Positions 28,145 to 37,755 of a stretch of 64,000 nt of DNA are shown one piece after another; the first letter of the stretch is position 1; each line of letters begins with the position of its first letter. The notes beneath the pieces were generated by a model. That model saw only the letters and a program-made list of their open reading frames with translations. It was not told the DNA's origin and did not search any database. Source of the DNA: Candidatus Delongbacteria bacterium (lineage in GTDB: Bacteria > CAIWAD01); contig JBAYTZ010000015.1 in assembly GCA_041675285.1 (NCBI GenBank), positions 27,721 through 91,720 of the forward strand, given 5' to 3'. Both the position numbers and the translations under genes were made by a program.

Positions 28145-29962
28145 ATGCCAGGACTCCTCCACTCCCCAAGCCGAACCACCGTGTCACACGGCCTGCATGC
28201 CGGCGGGCGTTTCGCTTTGCTGCTGGTGGCGGGGTTGTTCTGCTGGCCCGGGCAGCCGCTGGCCGCCCCGTCGGCGGGAGACGTGGAGACGCTGATCCGC
28301 CGTCTGGCCGCTCCGGAGCTGGACGGTCGCCGGGCAGGCACTCCTGGCGGCGAACGCGCCGTGGCGCTGCTGGAGCGCGAACTGGCCGCGCTGGGACTGG
28401 CGCCGCTGGAGGGCTTCAGCGGCCTGCGGCAGGAGTTCGAGTTCCACCCGCGCTCGACGGTGACCGGGGAGACGCTGCGGCTGGCCGGCGCCGCCCAGCC
28501 GCTGGACCCGGCGGACTGGCAGGCCCTGGCCGCCTCCGGCGCCGGACGGCTGACGGCCCCGGCCGTATTCTGCGGCTACGGGCTGCGGGACGCCGCGGCG
28601 GGCTGGCTGGAGTACGAACCCGCCGACGTGGCGGGCCGGGTGGTCCTGTTGCTGCGGCAGGTGCCCGAGGGCCTGGCCGCCGGATCCTCCCCGCAGGCCC
28701 AGACCCTGGCGCGGCGCGTGGCGGCGGTGCGGGAGTGCGGCGCGCGGGCCGTGCTGGTCGTGGACAGTCCCTTTGACCTCCAGGCCGCGCGACTGCGGGG
28801 CGAGGGTCCGGATCCCGCCCTGGGCGATCTGGGACTGCCCGTGGCGGGCCTCTCCGCCGCTTGGGCGGACAGCCTGCTGCAGCGGGCGGGCAGCGGACTC
28901 AAGACCCAACTCTCGCGCCTCAGCCGCGCCAAACGGGCCCAGCCGGCGCTGCCCCTGGTGGGCGAACTGGAATTGTCCATCCGCGTGGAGCGCGAGACGG
29001 CCCGCAGCTGGAATCTGGGCGCGGCCCTGCCCGGCACGGGCGCAGCCGCCCGGCGCTGGGTGCTGGTGGGCGCGCACCACGACCACCTGGGACGGGGCGC
29101 GGACGGCCGTGGACCGCTGCATCCCGGCGCGGACGACAACGCCAGCGGCACGGCCCTGCTGCTGCAGTTGGCGCGCGATCTGCGGGATTCGCCGGTCGAA
29201 CCGGCGGGCGGACGCCGCTCCCTGGCCCTGGTCTGGTTCGGGGGCGAAGAGTTGGGCCGGCTGGGCTCACGGCGCCTGGCGGAGGAATCGCCGGCCTGGC
29301 TGGACTCGCTGGACCTGATGATCAACCTGGACATGCTGGGCCGGCTGGAGGAGCAGACCCTGCTTCTGCTGGGCGGGGCCGAACACCCCGAACTGCAGCC
29401 GGGCCTGGGGGCGGCCGCGGCGGCGGCGGGCCTGCTGGTGCGGGCCACGGGGGAATCCCCCGGCGGCGACCACGAGAGTTTCCGCGCGCTGGGCCTGCCG
29501 GCCGTGATGCTGTTCACCGGCGCCCACGAGGACTACCACAAGCCGACGGACACGGCGGAGCGCATCCACGTCGCGGGACTGGAGCCCATCCGGCGCACGC
29601 TGGCGGGCTGGCTGCCCGCGGTGCTGGATTCCGGCCTGCGCATCGCGGCGGGCCAGCCGGCGGCGGCCGTGCCCGAAGGCGGCAGTCCCGTGCGCGTGGC
29701 CATCGGGATCGTGCCCGGCTACGAGAGCCGGGAGGGCGGCATGCCCGTGCAGGACGTCAAGCCCGGCTCCGCGGCGGAGCGGGCGGGCTTGCGGGCGGGG
29801 GACGTGCTGCTCGCGCTGGGCCGCTTCCCCGTGGCAAACATCCACGACTATACCTTCGCGCTGCGCCACTACGAGGCCGGCGAGGAGCTGCCCGTGGCCT
29901 ATCTGCGGGACGGACAGCGCCGCCAAACCACGGTGCGGCTGGAGGAGCGGATCCGGCCCTGA
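28145..29962 (+). CDS. Secreted M28-family zinc aminopeptidase with PDZ domain
   Basis: 605 residues. A long leader with hydrophobic core (about 22-40) ends near QPLAAPSA. A PA-like insert (about 150-250) precedes the M28 core: VGAHHDHLG, HPGADDNASG, WFGGEELG, INLDMLGR and the late HEDYHKPTDT supply the two-zinc ligands and catalytic Glu. A PDZ domain closes the protein (about 510-605: PVQDVKPGSAAERAGLRAGD). It would cleave peptides in the periplasm or outside. It starts two bases after the SPOR gene. Confidence 0.9.
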   Translation: MPGLLHSPSRTTVSHGLHAGGRFALLLVAGLFCWPGQPLAAPSAGDVETLIRRLAAPELDGRRAGTPGGERAVALLERELAALGLAPLEGFSGLRQEFEFHPRSTVTGETLRLAGAAQPLDPADWQALAASGAGRLTAPAVFCGYGLRDAAAGWLEYEPADVAGRVVLLLRQVPEGLAAGSSPQAQTLARRVAAVRECGARAVLVVDSPFDLQAARLRGEGPDPALGDLGLPVAGLSAAWADSLLQRAGSGLKTQLSRLSRAKRAQPALPLVGELELSIRVERETARSWNLGAALPGTGAAARRWVLVGAHHDHLGRGADGRGPLHPGADDNASGTALLLQLARDLRDSPVEPAGGRRSLALVWFGGEELGRLGSRRLAEESPAWLDSLDLMINLDMLGRLEEQTLLLLGGAEHPELQPGLGAAAAAAGLLVRATGESPGGDHESFRALGLPAVMLFTGAHEDYHKPTDTAERIHVAGLEPIRRTLAGWLPAVLDSGLRIAAGQPAAAVPEGGSPVRVAIGIVPGYESREGGMPVQDVKPGSAAERAGLRAGDVLLALGRFPVANIHDYTFALRHYEAGEELPVAYLRDGQRRQTTVRLEERIRP

Positions 29963-29995
29963 GCCGGTCCGCCGACGCCACAGAGGAGAGTTCCC

Positions 29996-31546
29996 ATGCC
30001 CCAGATCCAGGTGGGCAGTTGCTGGCTGGACATCCGCACCCTGGCGGCCGTGGCCGCGGGCGGCGGCAGTTTCACCCTGACCCCGGAGGCCCTGGCGGCC
30101 GTGAACGCCTCGCGGGCCTTCGTGGACCAGGCCGTGGAGCGCGGCGAAGTCATTTATGGCATCACGACGGGCTTCGGCGCCCTGCAGCGCGTGCAGATCG
30201 CCCGGGAGGACCTGGGCCGCCTCCAGCACAACCTGCTGGTCAGCCACGCTGTCTCCACCGGCGCGCCGCTGCCCGCCGACGTGGTGCGCGCCATGCTGCT
30301 GCTGCGCGCCCACAGCCTGGCCCAGGGCTACAGCGGCGTGCGAGCCGTGCTGATCGAGCGCCTATTGGAACTGCTGCGCCGCGATCTGGTGCCGCACATT
30401 CCGGCGCTGGGCTCCGTCGGCGCCTCCGGCGACCTCTCGCCCCTTTCGCACATGGCGCTGCCGATCATCGGCGAAGGCAAATTGATGTATCACGGCACTT
30501 GGAAGCCCGCCGGCTGGGTGCTGGGGATCGAAGGCCTGCAGCCGCTGGTGCTGGAAGCCAAGGAGGGTCTGGCCCTCAACAACGGCACCCAGTTCATGAC
30601 CGCCAGCGCGGCCCTGCTGCTGCACCGGGCCGAGCGTCTGGCCCGCAGCGCGGACATCGTGCTGGCCCTGACACTGGAGGCCCTGCAGGGCAAGTCCGCG
30701 GCCTTCGACGCCCGCGTGCACGCCCTGCGCCGCCACCCCGGCCAGGACGCGGTGGCGGACAACGTGCGACTGCTCACCCAGGGCTCCACGCGCGTGGACG
30801 CCGTGGACCCGGAGCACCCGCGCGTGCAGGACTCCTACTCCGTGCGCTGCGCGCCCCAGGTCCAGGGCGCCTCCCGCGACACCTTCGCCCAGCTGCGCTC
30901 CGCCGTGGAGCGCGAGATGAACTCGGTGACCGACAATCCGCTGGTCTTCGCCGAGGACGGCGAGGTGCTGAGCGGCGGCAACTTCCACGGGGAGCCGATG
31001 GCCTTCTGCCTGGACTTCCTCAAGGTGGCCCTCTCCGAACTGGCCTCGATCTCCGAGCGGCGCACGGCCAAGCTGCTGGACTCCAGCCAGAGCCACGGCC
31101 TGCCCGCCTTCCTGGTCACCCGCAGCGGCCTGAACAGCGGCATGATGATCTGCCAGTACACGGCCGCGGCCCTGGTCTCCAAGAACAAGACCCTGGCGCA
31201 CCCGGACTCGACGGACTCCATCCCCACCAGCGCCAACCAGGAGGACCACGTGAGCATGGGCGCCAACGCGGCCCTGCACGCGCTGGAAATCGCCGACCAC
31301 GTGGGGACCGTGCTGGCCATCGAGCTGCTGGCCGCGCACTACGGCAACCGCTTCCGCGGCGGATCCCCCGGACGCGGGAGCGCCGCGGCCCTGCTGGCGG
31401 TGGGCACCTGCCTGGCCAGCGAGGCCGCCAGCGAGGACGAGGTGGTGGATCACGACTTCCGGCGCGAGTATCACGCCCTGAAGCAACTGATCGAGTCCGG
31501 CTCGCTGCTGCGTTCGGTGGAAGACGAAGTGGGGCCGTTGCGCTGA
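29996..31546 (+). CDS. hutH: Histidine ammonia-lyase
   Basis: 516 residues. The MIO-forming A143-S144-G145 lies in GSVGASGDLSPLSH; YGITTGFGALQ, NNGTQFMTA, QDSYSVRC and the NQEDHVSMG block are all present. It deaminates histidine to urocanate, the first step of histidine breakdown. No hutU, hutI or hutG is next to it in this window, so the rest of the pathway is elsewhere or the enzyme has another role. RBS GAGGAGAG precedes the ATG; it lies 33 bases after the M28 peptidase. Confidence 0.95.
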   Translation: MPQIQVGSCWLDIRTLAAVAAGGGSFTLTPEALAAVNASRAFVDQAVERGEVIYGITTGFGALQRVQIAREDLGRLQHNLLVSHAVSTGAPLPADVVRAMLLLRAHSLAQGYSGVRAVLIERLLELLRRDLVPHIPALGSVGASGDLSPLSHMALPIIGEGKLMYHGTWKPAGWVLGIEGLQPLVLEAKEGLALNNGTQFMTASAALLLHRAERLARSADIVLALTLEALQGKSAAFDARVHALRRHPGQDAVADNVRLLTQGSTRVDAVDPEHPRVQDSYSVRCAPQVQGASRDTFAQLRSAVEREMNSVTDNPLVFAEDGEVLSGGNFHGEPMAFCLDFLKVALSELASISERRTAKLLDSSQSHGLPAFLVTRSGLNSGMMICQYTAAALVSKNKTLAHPDSTDSIPTSANQEDHVSMGANAALHALEIADHVGTVLAIELLAAHYGNRFRGGSPGRGSAAALLAVGTCLASEAASEDEVVDHDFRREYHALKQLIESGSLLRSVEDEVGPLR

Positions 31547-31562
31547 GCTGAACGGAGCCGAG

Positions 31563-33131
31563 ATGGGCGTCTACAACCTCTATCTGCTGGACGAGACGCG
31601 CGACCCCAAAGTGATCGCGCGGCTGGCGCGGATCACCGGGTTGCCCGAGCGCATCGTCCGGCGCGAGGTGCTGCGTCCGCCCTTCCTGGTCCTGCGCGAG
31701 CACGGCTTGTCGCCCGCCGTGGCCATCCGGCGGGACTTCGAGCAACTAGGACTCACTTTGCGCCTGGAGCTGGTGGAGCAGCCCATGGGCGATCCCCGCC
31801 ATCCCCTCAGCGACGAGCAGGCCCCGGAGGACGGCGGCGAGATCGTCCTGGAAGAGGGGGCGGGCTTCCGCGACGCCGCGGCCGAAGCGCCGCCCGAGCG
31901 GGCCTTCCCGGGCAGACAACCGCGTGGGCGCACCCGCGGGCGCACGCTGCTGCTGCCGCTCTTGCTGTTGCTGCTGGCGGGCGGACTGGGCGCGGGCGGG
32001 TACTTCCTCTGGGCGGGACGGACCCCGGCGCCGGCCGAACGGGTAAGTCGGGAGCTGGAACAGGAGTTGCCCGGCCTGCAGGCCCGGATGGAGCACCTGC
32101 TGGCCGGCACGGACGTTACGCCCGCCTCCCGGGACAGCCTGCGCCAGGAAATGGACGCGCTGGAGGCCCGGACCCGGCCGGTCTGGGACCAGCTCTCCGG
32201 CACCTTGCGCGCCGATCTGGAAGCCCTGCTGGCCGGGCGGCACACCTTGGAAATGCGCCGCATGCGCGAGGAGAGCGCCGGTCTGGCCGGCACCGGGAGC
32301 GTGGGAAACGGCCTCGCCCTGCCGGCCAGCGGTCCGCCCCCGGCCTCCTTCTGGTCCGACCTGTCCGAGGAGTGGGACCGCCGGGTGGCCCCCGCCGGCC
32401 TGGGCGAGCAGCTGGCCCTGGAGCGGCTGGTGGATCAGGTGCGCGAGGTGCGCTCCGGCACGGATCCCGCCGCCCGCAGCCGGCTGGCGGCCCTGGAGCG
32501 CGCCCAGCCCGGTGGGCCGGAGCGTTTGGCCGCGCGGGCCCTGGCGGGCTCGTTGCGCCAGAAGGGCGTGGCCTGGACGGGCCAGGGCGAAGCGCGCCAG
32601 GGCTGGGCCGACCTGCCGGATTCCACCATCCTGGATGTGACCGAGGAGAGCGGCCGCGTGCATCTGGCGCGGGTGGTGGAGGGGCGGCTGGTCTTCGCCG
32701 AGCTGCCCGGCGAACTGCGCGGCGTCTCCGTGCGGCTGGCCGCGCTGGAACTGCAGCCCAAGGGCGTGCGCCGGCTGTTGGAGGCGGGGCTGCGGCTCTT
32801 CGCCCCGGAGGTCTACTTCGCCACGCTGCCCGGCAGCAGCCTGCCCCGGCTCAATCCGGCGGCGGCGGAGGCCCAGTGGCGAATGTCGGGGGATCCGGCC
32901 CTCAAGGCGGCCCTGGCCCGGCTGGGTCAGGCCAACGCCGATCTGCACAAACCCGTGCTGGAGCGCGATCAGCCCCTGCCGGCCGGCGAGGAGGACCTGG
33001 TGGACTGGCTGCGCGCCGCCGCCGCGCGCTACGAGGAGGCCGGAACCTGGCCCCAGTCGCTGGAACTGCGCACGCCGGCCGGGCGCTTCCGGGTCAGCGG
33101 CAGCGAACTCTGGCACCTCACCCGGGGCTGA
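31563..33131 (+). CDS. Unknown membrane-anchored protein with N-terminal helical domain
   Basis: 522 residues, family not recognised. Residues 1-65 form a compact domain (NLYLLDETRDPKVIARLARI, then LTLRLELVEQ) whose pattern resembles the ClpS/L7-L12 C-terminal fold, a weak impression. An acidic/Arg-rich linker, one helix (about 122-144, LLLPLLLLLLAGGLGAGGYFL) and a 370-residue Ala/Leu/Arg-rich outside part follow. No catalytic motif seen. It follows hutH by 16 bases and ends the plus-strand run; a long gap with a sigma-54-like site follows. Confidence 0.65.
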   Translation: MGVYNLYLLDETRDPKVIARLARITGLPERIVRREVLRPPFLVLREHGLSPAVAIRRDFEQLGLTLRLELVEQPMGDPRHPLSDEQAPEDGGEIVLEEGAGFRDAAAEAPPERAFPGRQPRGRTRGRTLLLPLLLLLLAGGLGAGGYFLWAGRTPAPAERVSRELEQELPGLQARMEHLLAGTDVTPASRDSLRQEMDALEARTRPVWDQLSGTLRADLEALLAGRHTLEMRRMREESAGLAGTGSVGNGLALPASGPPPASFWSDLSEEWDRRVAPAGLGEQLALERLVDQVREVRSGTDPAARSRLAALERAQPGGPERLAARALAGSLRQKGVAWTGQGEARQGWADLPDSTILDVTEESGRVHLARVVEGRLVFAELPGELRGVSVRLAALELQPKGVRRLLEAGLRLFAPEVYFATLPGSSLPRLNPAAAEAQWRMSGDPALKAALARLGQANADLHKPVLERDQPLPAGEEDLVDWLRAAAARYEEAGTWPQSLELRTPAGRFRVSGSELWHLTRG

Positions 33132-33180
33132 GTACCGGTGCGGGTTGGTTGGCGAGTCTGCCCGAGAGCGCTGGAAGAAA

Positions 33181-33197
33181 CTGGCGCGGCACTTGCA
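33181..33197 (+). promoter_or_regulatory. Sigma-54-type promoter of the first propeller gene
   Basis: CTGGCGCGGCACTTGCA fits YTGGCACGN4TTGCW with one mismatch and exact GG-N10-GC spacing (GG 33183-33184, GC 33195-33196). It lies 149 bases before the ATG at 33346, giving a long leader. One of six such sites before sorted secreted proteins in this window. Confidence 0.7.
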
Positions 33198-33345
33198 ATA
33201 GGTGGTCATCGAGTCTGCGGTCCCTTGATATTGGGAGGCCGAAGCATGACCTTTTACAGTGTGTAAGATGGGCCATACTTCGTCCTCCGCACCCGCAGGA
33301 TCAGGAACAAGACGTCAACACTTTACAAAGGATTGCGAGGCAACC

Positions 33346-35808
33346 ATGCGCAAGACTCTCGTTATCGCGTCCCTGGCGCTGGGGACAGCGGCCATGGCCG
33401 CGCAGATGGCGCCGGCGGACGGCCGCCATTCCACCGCCGCCCCGAGCCGGCAGGATCTGTCCAGGCAGACTTATGTGAACGACGCCCTGCCCAACGCCGC
33501 CCCCAAGGACGACGCCTCGCAGGTGGACACCGATCCTGTCTACGAGTACGAGCGGCTGGTCGTGGGCACGAGCCGTTATGACTACCAGCACAACGGCTCC
33601 TACGGCAAGATGATCGCCATCAGCAGCGACGGCGTCAGCCACGGCAGCTACATGGGTGGCGCGAACATCACCACCGGCCGCCGCGTGCTGGCCTGGTGCG
33701 TGGACACCGAACTCACCCAGACCGGTCCGGCCACCAACGTGACGGACGCGCGCGCCGGCTACACGACGCACGCCACCACCGGCCAGAATCCGGCCAACGG
33801 CCAGCCCGGCGACTCCGGCGTGGTGGGCTTCCACACCTCCGCCAGCGGCATCGGCTCCTGGTTCGGCACGGACTTCGCCGGCTGCACCATGGCCTTCAAC
33901 CTGCTGTCCAACAACGAGAGCGCGGACATCCTGTGGCCGCACATCGCCGTGGACTATCAGGACAAGATCCACATGGTCACGGGTGACGCCACCACGGGCG
34001 CCACGGCGGACTACGTGTATTACAACGCCTCCACCGACGCCGCCTCCTGGGACGGCACCTTCGTGGTGGCCGTGACCAACAGCAACACGCTGAGCCAGAC
34101 GGCCACCGCCGCCAAGCATGCGCCGGGCGCGGCCATCTTCGTGATGCCGGACGCCCCCGCCTCCCCCGAAATCTTCATCACGGGCGCTTCCCAGTGGCAC
34201 CATGACATCTGCTACTACGAGGCCCGCGACGAGGACAACGATCTGTTCGCGCAGATCGAGACCGGCAACATGATCAACGTCACCAAGTACCACGATCCGG
34301 AATCCACCGCCCCGTTCCGTCACGGTGTGTTCGCCTACTCGGACGTGGACGGCATCTATGATTCCCAGGAGACCCCGGACCTGCACCTCGCCTGGGGCAC
34401 GCCGACCTCCTACGCCGACACGATGATGTATTACGAAGTGGGCAACGACACCCTGTTCGTCACCTCCTTCGCCAACGTGGACTCCTGGCACGCCTCCCTG
34501 TGGCACTACAACGCCACCCAGAACGACTGGGGCCACATCGCGGGTTGGCAGACGGCCAACGGAGAGAACGACCTGCCCGCCGACAGCATGTACCTGGGCG
34601 TGTTCCGCAACGCGTTCGACCGCGTGCAGCTGGCCCACGACCCGGCCACCGGCTACCTCTACGCCCTGTGGAACCAGTACAGCAAGGACGACGTGCGCGC
34701 CCGCGGCACCGACAACAAGCAGATGGCCAACGGCGAATTGTACTTGGCCTGCTCCGCGGACAACGGCCAGACCTGGGGCCCGCACCTGAACATCACCAAC
34801 TCCCCGTCCCCGGGCTGCTCTTCCCCCGACTGCTGGAGCGAGACCTTCGGCTCCCTGGCTGAGATCGTGAGCAACGGCTTCCTGCACATCACCTTCATGA
34901 TGGACAAGCACGCCGGTTCCTCGATCCGCAACGACGACGCCAACGACGGCTCCCTCGAGACGGTGAACAACTACTACTACATGCGCGTGCCCATCTCGGC
35001 CGTTCCGGCCCCCACCACCGCCTGGGATGCCGCCGGTCACGTGGGTCTGGGCAGCTACAAGCGCCCGTGGTACTTCACCAACGGCCACCTGGACACCATC
35101 CAGATGGTTGACCGCGTCCTGATCTTCAACGAAGGCCGCAACCCCGTCCACCTGAACTCGCTGACCATGTATCACGACGCCCTGGACGTGTTCGGTGACA
35201 CGGACAGCGACCTCTACGTGACCTGGGAAGTGATGGAAGGCGATCCCGTCGAGCCCGGCGAGTGGATCGTGGATCCCTCCAACGGCACCGAGTGGGACGG
35301 CACCATCCCGGCCCAGACCGCCCTGGTGACGCACGTCTCCGTCGGCCATCGCGGCCTGCCCCTGGCCGAGCAGCTGTTCAAGTTCAGCTTCGACGACGGC
35401 ACCGACCGCTTCTACCGCTTCGTCTATCAGGGCGCCGCCGGCGAAGGGTCGATGGTGGTGGAACTGGACGAGGAGAACCTGGAGGCCTACGCGGCGACCG
35501 TGTTGTACGATCGCGGCGACTCGGTCGACCCGGGCACGACCCCGCGTGACTTCGCCCTGTCCCAGAACGTGCCGAACCCCTTCAACCCCACCACCGAGAT
35601 CAGTTTCAACATGATCAAGGCCGGTGCGGCGAGCCTGAAGGTCTACAACCTGATGGGCGAAGTGGTGGCCACCCTGGTCGACGGCCCGCTGGCCGTTGGC
35701 AACCACACGGTGGGCTTCGACGGCAGCCAGCTCTCCAGCGGCGTGTACTTCTACACGTTGCAGGCCGCCGGCCGCAGCGAGACCCGCAAGATGCTGCTCA
35801 CCAAGTAG
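33346..35808 (+). CDS. Secreted beta-propeller protein with C-terminal sorting domain
   Basis: 820 residues from the ATG at 33346 (GAGG upstream). Signal peptide ends near AAMAAQM. The body (about 65-720) is a sialidase/BNR-like propeller with an Asp box, CSADNGQTWGP, and conserved blocks SRYDYQHNGSYGKMIA, GRRVLAWCVD, SASGIGSWFGTDFAGC. The last 85 residues are the FCB sorting domain: LSQNVPNPFNPTTEISF, VYNLMGEV, SSGVYFYTLQA, ending KMLLTK. The gene at 37756 is a clear paralog. Probably cell-surface or released; no substrate is evident and catalytic residues of a true sialidase are not identified. Confidence 0.82.
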   Translation: MRKTLVIASLALGTAAMAAQMAPADGRHSTAAPSRQDLSRQTYVNDALPNAAPKDDASQVDTDPVYEYERLVVGTSRYDYQHNGSYGKMIAISSDGVSHGSYMGGANITTGRRVLAWCVDTELTQTGPATNVTDARAGYTTHATTGQNPANGQPGDSGVVGFHTSASGIGSWFGTDFAGCTMAFNLLSNNESADILWPHIAVDYQDKIHMVTGDATTGATADYVYYNASTDAASWDGTFVVAVTNSNTLSQTATAAKHAPGAAIFVMPDAPASPEIFITGASQWHHDICYYEARDEDNDLFAQIETGNMINVTKYHDPESTAPFRHGVFAYSDVDGIYDSQETPDLHLAWGTPTSYADTMMYYEVGNDTLFVTSFANVDSWHASLWHYNATQNDWGHIAGWQTANGENDLPADSMYLGVFRNAFDRVQLAHDPATGYLYALWNQYSKDDVRARGTDNKQMANGELYLACSADNGQTWGPHLNITNSPSPGCSSPDCWSETFGSLAEIVSNGFLHITFMMDKHAGSSIRNDDANDGSLETVNNYYYMRVPISAVPAPTTAWDAAGHVGLGSYKRPWYFTNGHLDTIQMVDRVLIFNEGRNPVHLNSLTMYHDALDVFGDTDSDLYVTWEVMEGDPVEPGEWIVDPSNGTEWDGTIPAQTALVTHVSVGHRGLPLAEQLFKFSFDDGTDRFYRFVYQGAAGEGSMVVELDEENLEAYAATVLYDRGDSVDPGTTPRDFALSQNVPNPFNPTTEISFNMIKAGAASLKVYNLMGEVVATLVDGPLAVGNHTVGFDGSQLSSGVYFYTLQAAGRSETRKMLLTK

Positions 35809-35829
35809 GCAGCTTTCCAGACGACACTG

Positions 35830-35860
35830 GCGCCCCCGGTCACCGACCGGGGGCGCTTTT
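35830..35860 (+). terminator. Strong intrinsic terminator
   Basis: GCGCCCCCGGTC pairs with GACCGGGGGCGC across a three-base loop (ACC), followed by TTTT. It separates the sigma-54-driven propeller gene from obg. Confidence 0.88.
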
Positions 35861-35890
35861 CTTGGGCACATCGCCCACGACGGAGGCGGC

Positions 35891-37021
35891 ATGTTCATCG
35901 ATCAAGTGCGGATCGCCGTCCGCAGCGGAAACGGCGGCGACGGCTGCGTCAGCCTGTTCCACGGCAAGTATCAGCCCAAGGGCGGGCCGGACGGCGGCGA
36001 CGGCGGTCGCGGCGGCGACGTGGTCTTCGAGGTGGACACGGGCCGCATGAACCTGCTGGACTTCAAGTGGAGCCGCAGTTTCGAGGCCGAGGACGGCCGG
36101 CCGGGCGCCAGCTCCCTGCGCAAGGGCCGCCGGGGCAAGGACGTGCTGATCCGCGTTCCGCCGGGCACGCAGATCCGCCGCGCGGACAACGGCGAGCTGC
36201 TGCTGGACCTCGTGGAGCCGGGCCAGCGCGAGGTGCTGCTCAACGGCGGCCACGGCGGCAAGGGCAACGCGCGCTTCAAGAGCCCCACCCAGCAGACGCC
36301 GCGCTACGCCACGCCCGGCGGCGCGGGCTGGGACATGGAAGTGGACCTGGAACTGAAGATCCTGGCCGACGTGGGCCTGGTGGGCTTTCCCAACGCGGGC
36401 AAGTCCACGCTGCTGGCCGCCCTCAGCGCGGCGCGGCCCAAGATCGCCGACTACCCCTTCACGACCATCGTGCCCAACGTGGGCATCGTGCCCTACGCCG
36501 AATTCAAATCCTTCGCCATGGCGGACATCCCCGGCCTGATCGAGGGCGCCCACGAGGGTCGCGGGCTGGGTCACCAGTTCCTGCGCCACGTGGAGCGCTG
36601 CCGCGTGCTGGTCTACCTGGTGGACGTGAGCGCCGACGATCCCGTCCATCAATTGGAAGTGCTGCGCTTCGAACTGGCGCGCTACTCGCCCGAGCTGGCC
36701 AAGCGGCCGGCGCTGATCGTGCTGAACAAGAGCGACGTGACCATTCCCTCCAAGCGCAAGCTGAAGATGGACTACGACCTGCTGGTGAGCGCGGCCACGG
36801 GCAAGCACCTCAAGCTCCTGGTGCGGCGGATCGGCGAAATGCTGGAGGAGTTGCGGGCGCGCGAGTTGCCGCGGCCCCGCCGCCTGAGCAGCCTGATCCG
36901 CCCGGAAGTGCCGGTGGACGAGGAGGAGCTGATCCACCCGGACGAGGCCAAGGACGAACGCTGGGCCACGCCGCCGCCGGACGTGGACGATTCCGTGCGC
37001 CGCCGCAGCAAACGCCGGTAG
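35891..37021 (+). CDS. obg: Obg/CgtA GTPase
   Basis: 376 residues from the ATG at 35891, with a GGAGG box six bases before. The Gly-rich Obg fold fills residues 1-158 (GNGGDGCVSLFHGKYQPKGG, GGDGGRGGDV, GGHGGKGNARFKS). The GTPase domain has G1 GFPNAGKS (165-172), DIPGLIEGAHEGRGLGHQFL and NKSD. The C-terminal tail is acidic then Arg-rich and has no OCT domain. Obg supports 50S assembly and stringent control. It lies just after a terminator, so it must have its own promoter. Confidence 0.95.
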   Translation: MFIDQVRIAVRSGNGGDGCVSLFHGKYQPKGGPDGGDGGRGGDVVFEVDTGRMNLLDFKWSRSFEAEDGRPGASSLRKGRRGKDVLIRVPPGTQIRRADNGELLLDLVEPGQREVLLNGGHGGKGNARFKSPTQQTPRYATPGGAGWDMEVDLELKILADVGLVGFPNAGKSTLLAALSAARPKIADYPFTTIVPNVGIVPYAEFKSFAMADIPGLIEGAHEGRGLGHQFLRHVERCRVLVYLVDVSADDPVHQLEVLRFELARYSPELAKRPALIVLNKSDVTIPSKRKLKMDYDLLVSAATGKHLKLLVRRIGEMLEELRARELPRPRRLSSLIRPEVPVDEEELIHPDEAKDERWATPPPDVDDSVRRRSKRR

Positions 37022-37030
37022 GAGTCTGCA

Positions 37031-37552
37031 ATGGAACTGATCTATTACGTGGCCGCCAGCCTGGACGGCTACATCGCCACGCCGGACGGCGGCGTGGACT
37101 GGCTGGACGAGTTCAACGGCGGGGACGACGATTACGGCTACAGCGAGTTCCTGGGCTCCGTCGACGTGCTGCTGATGGGCTCGCTCACCTGGCGCCGGGC
37201 GCTGGAGCTGGGCGACTGGGCCTGGGGCGACAAGCCCTGCGTCGTGTTCACGCGCCAGGAGCTGGAGTCGGACATCCCCAACCTGATCGTCGAGACGCGT
37301 TCCCCGCGCGTGGTGGTGGAGGAGCTGGCCCGGGCCGGTCATCAGCGGGCCTGGCTGGTGGGCGGCGGACGCCTGGCCGCCGCGCTCTTGCAGGAGGACC
37401 TGCTGACCGACGTGATCATTTCCTCCATGCCCGTGCTGCTGGGCGCCGGCATCCCCCTGGTCCACGCGCTGGGCGAGGTCCGCAGCCTCAGCCTGGAGGA
37501 CACGCGCTGCTACTCCAACGGCGTGGTGCAGTCCCACTATCGCGTGGACTGA
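37031..37552 (+). CDS. Dihydrofolate reductase-like/RibD C-terminal family protein
   Basis: 173 residues. YYVAASLDGYIATPDGGVDWL opens the fold, LLMGSLTWRRAL and VVFTRQEL follow, and LVGGGRLAAALLQEDLLTDV is the NADPH-binding glycine motif of the RibD_C family. Most members are of unknown substrate (YyaP/YwjB-like) and are not true folate reductases. It starts nine bases after obg stops and probably shares its message; GGAG precedes the ATG. Confidence 0.85.
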   Translation: MELIYYVAASLDGYIATPDGGVDWLDEFNGGDDDYGYSEFLGSVDVLLMGSLTWRRALELGDWAWGDKPCVVFTRQELESDIPNLIVETRSPRVVVEELARAGHQRAWLVGGGRLAAALLQEDLLTDVIISSMPVLLGAGIPLVHALGEVRSLSLEDTRCYSNGVVQSHYRVD

Positions 37553-37576
37553 GCCGCCGCCGAGCCATCGGCCCGA

Positions 37577-37593
37577 CTGGCCCACTCCTTGCA
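37577..37593 (+). promoter_or_regulatory. Sigma-54-type promoter of the second propeller gene
   Basis: CTGGCCCACTCCTTGCA has the -24 GG at 37579-37580 and the -12 GC at 37591-37592 with ten bases between. It is 163 bases before the ATG at 37756 and resembles the site before the C10 peptidase (CTGGCCCACGCTTTGCG). Confidence 0.6.
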
Positions 37594-37755
37594 TTCAGAG
37601 CATCTGAAGAATCCCCCCCGCTGCTTGTCAGGATCCAACTCCGCTGTGGCAGGTTCGCCCGCGCCCCCGGGCCGGCAGGGCTGTGTGGAAGGCGCCCGCG
37701 CTCGATCCGGATTGCGTGTCCGGAACCTCTAACAGCGACAGACGAGGAGGCGCAG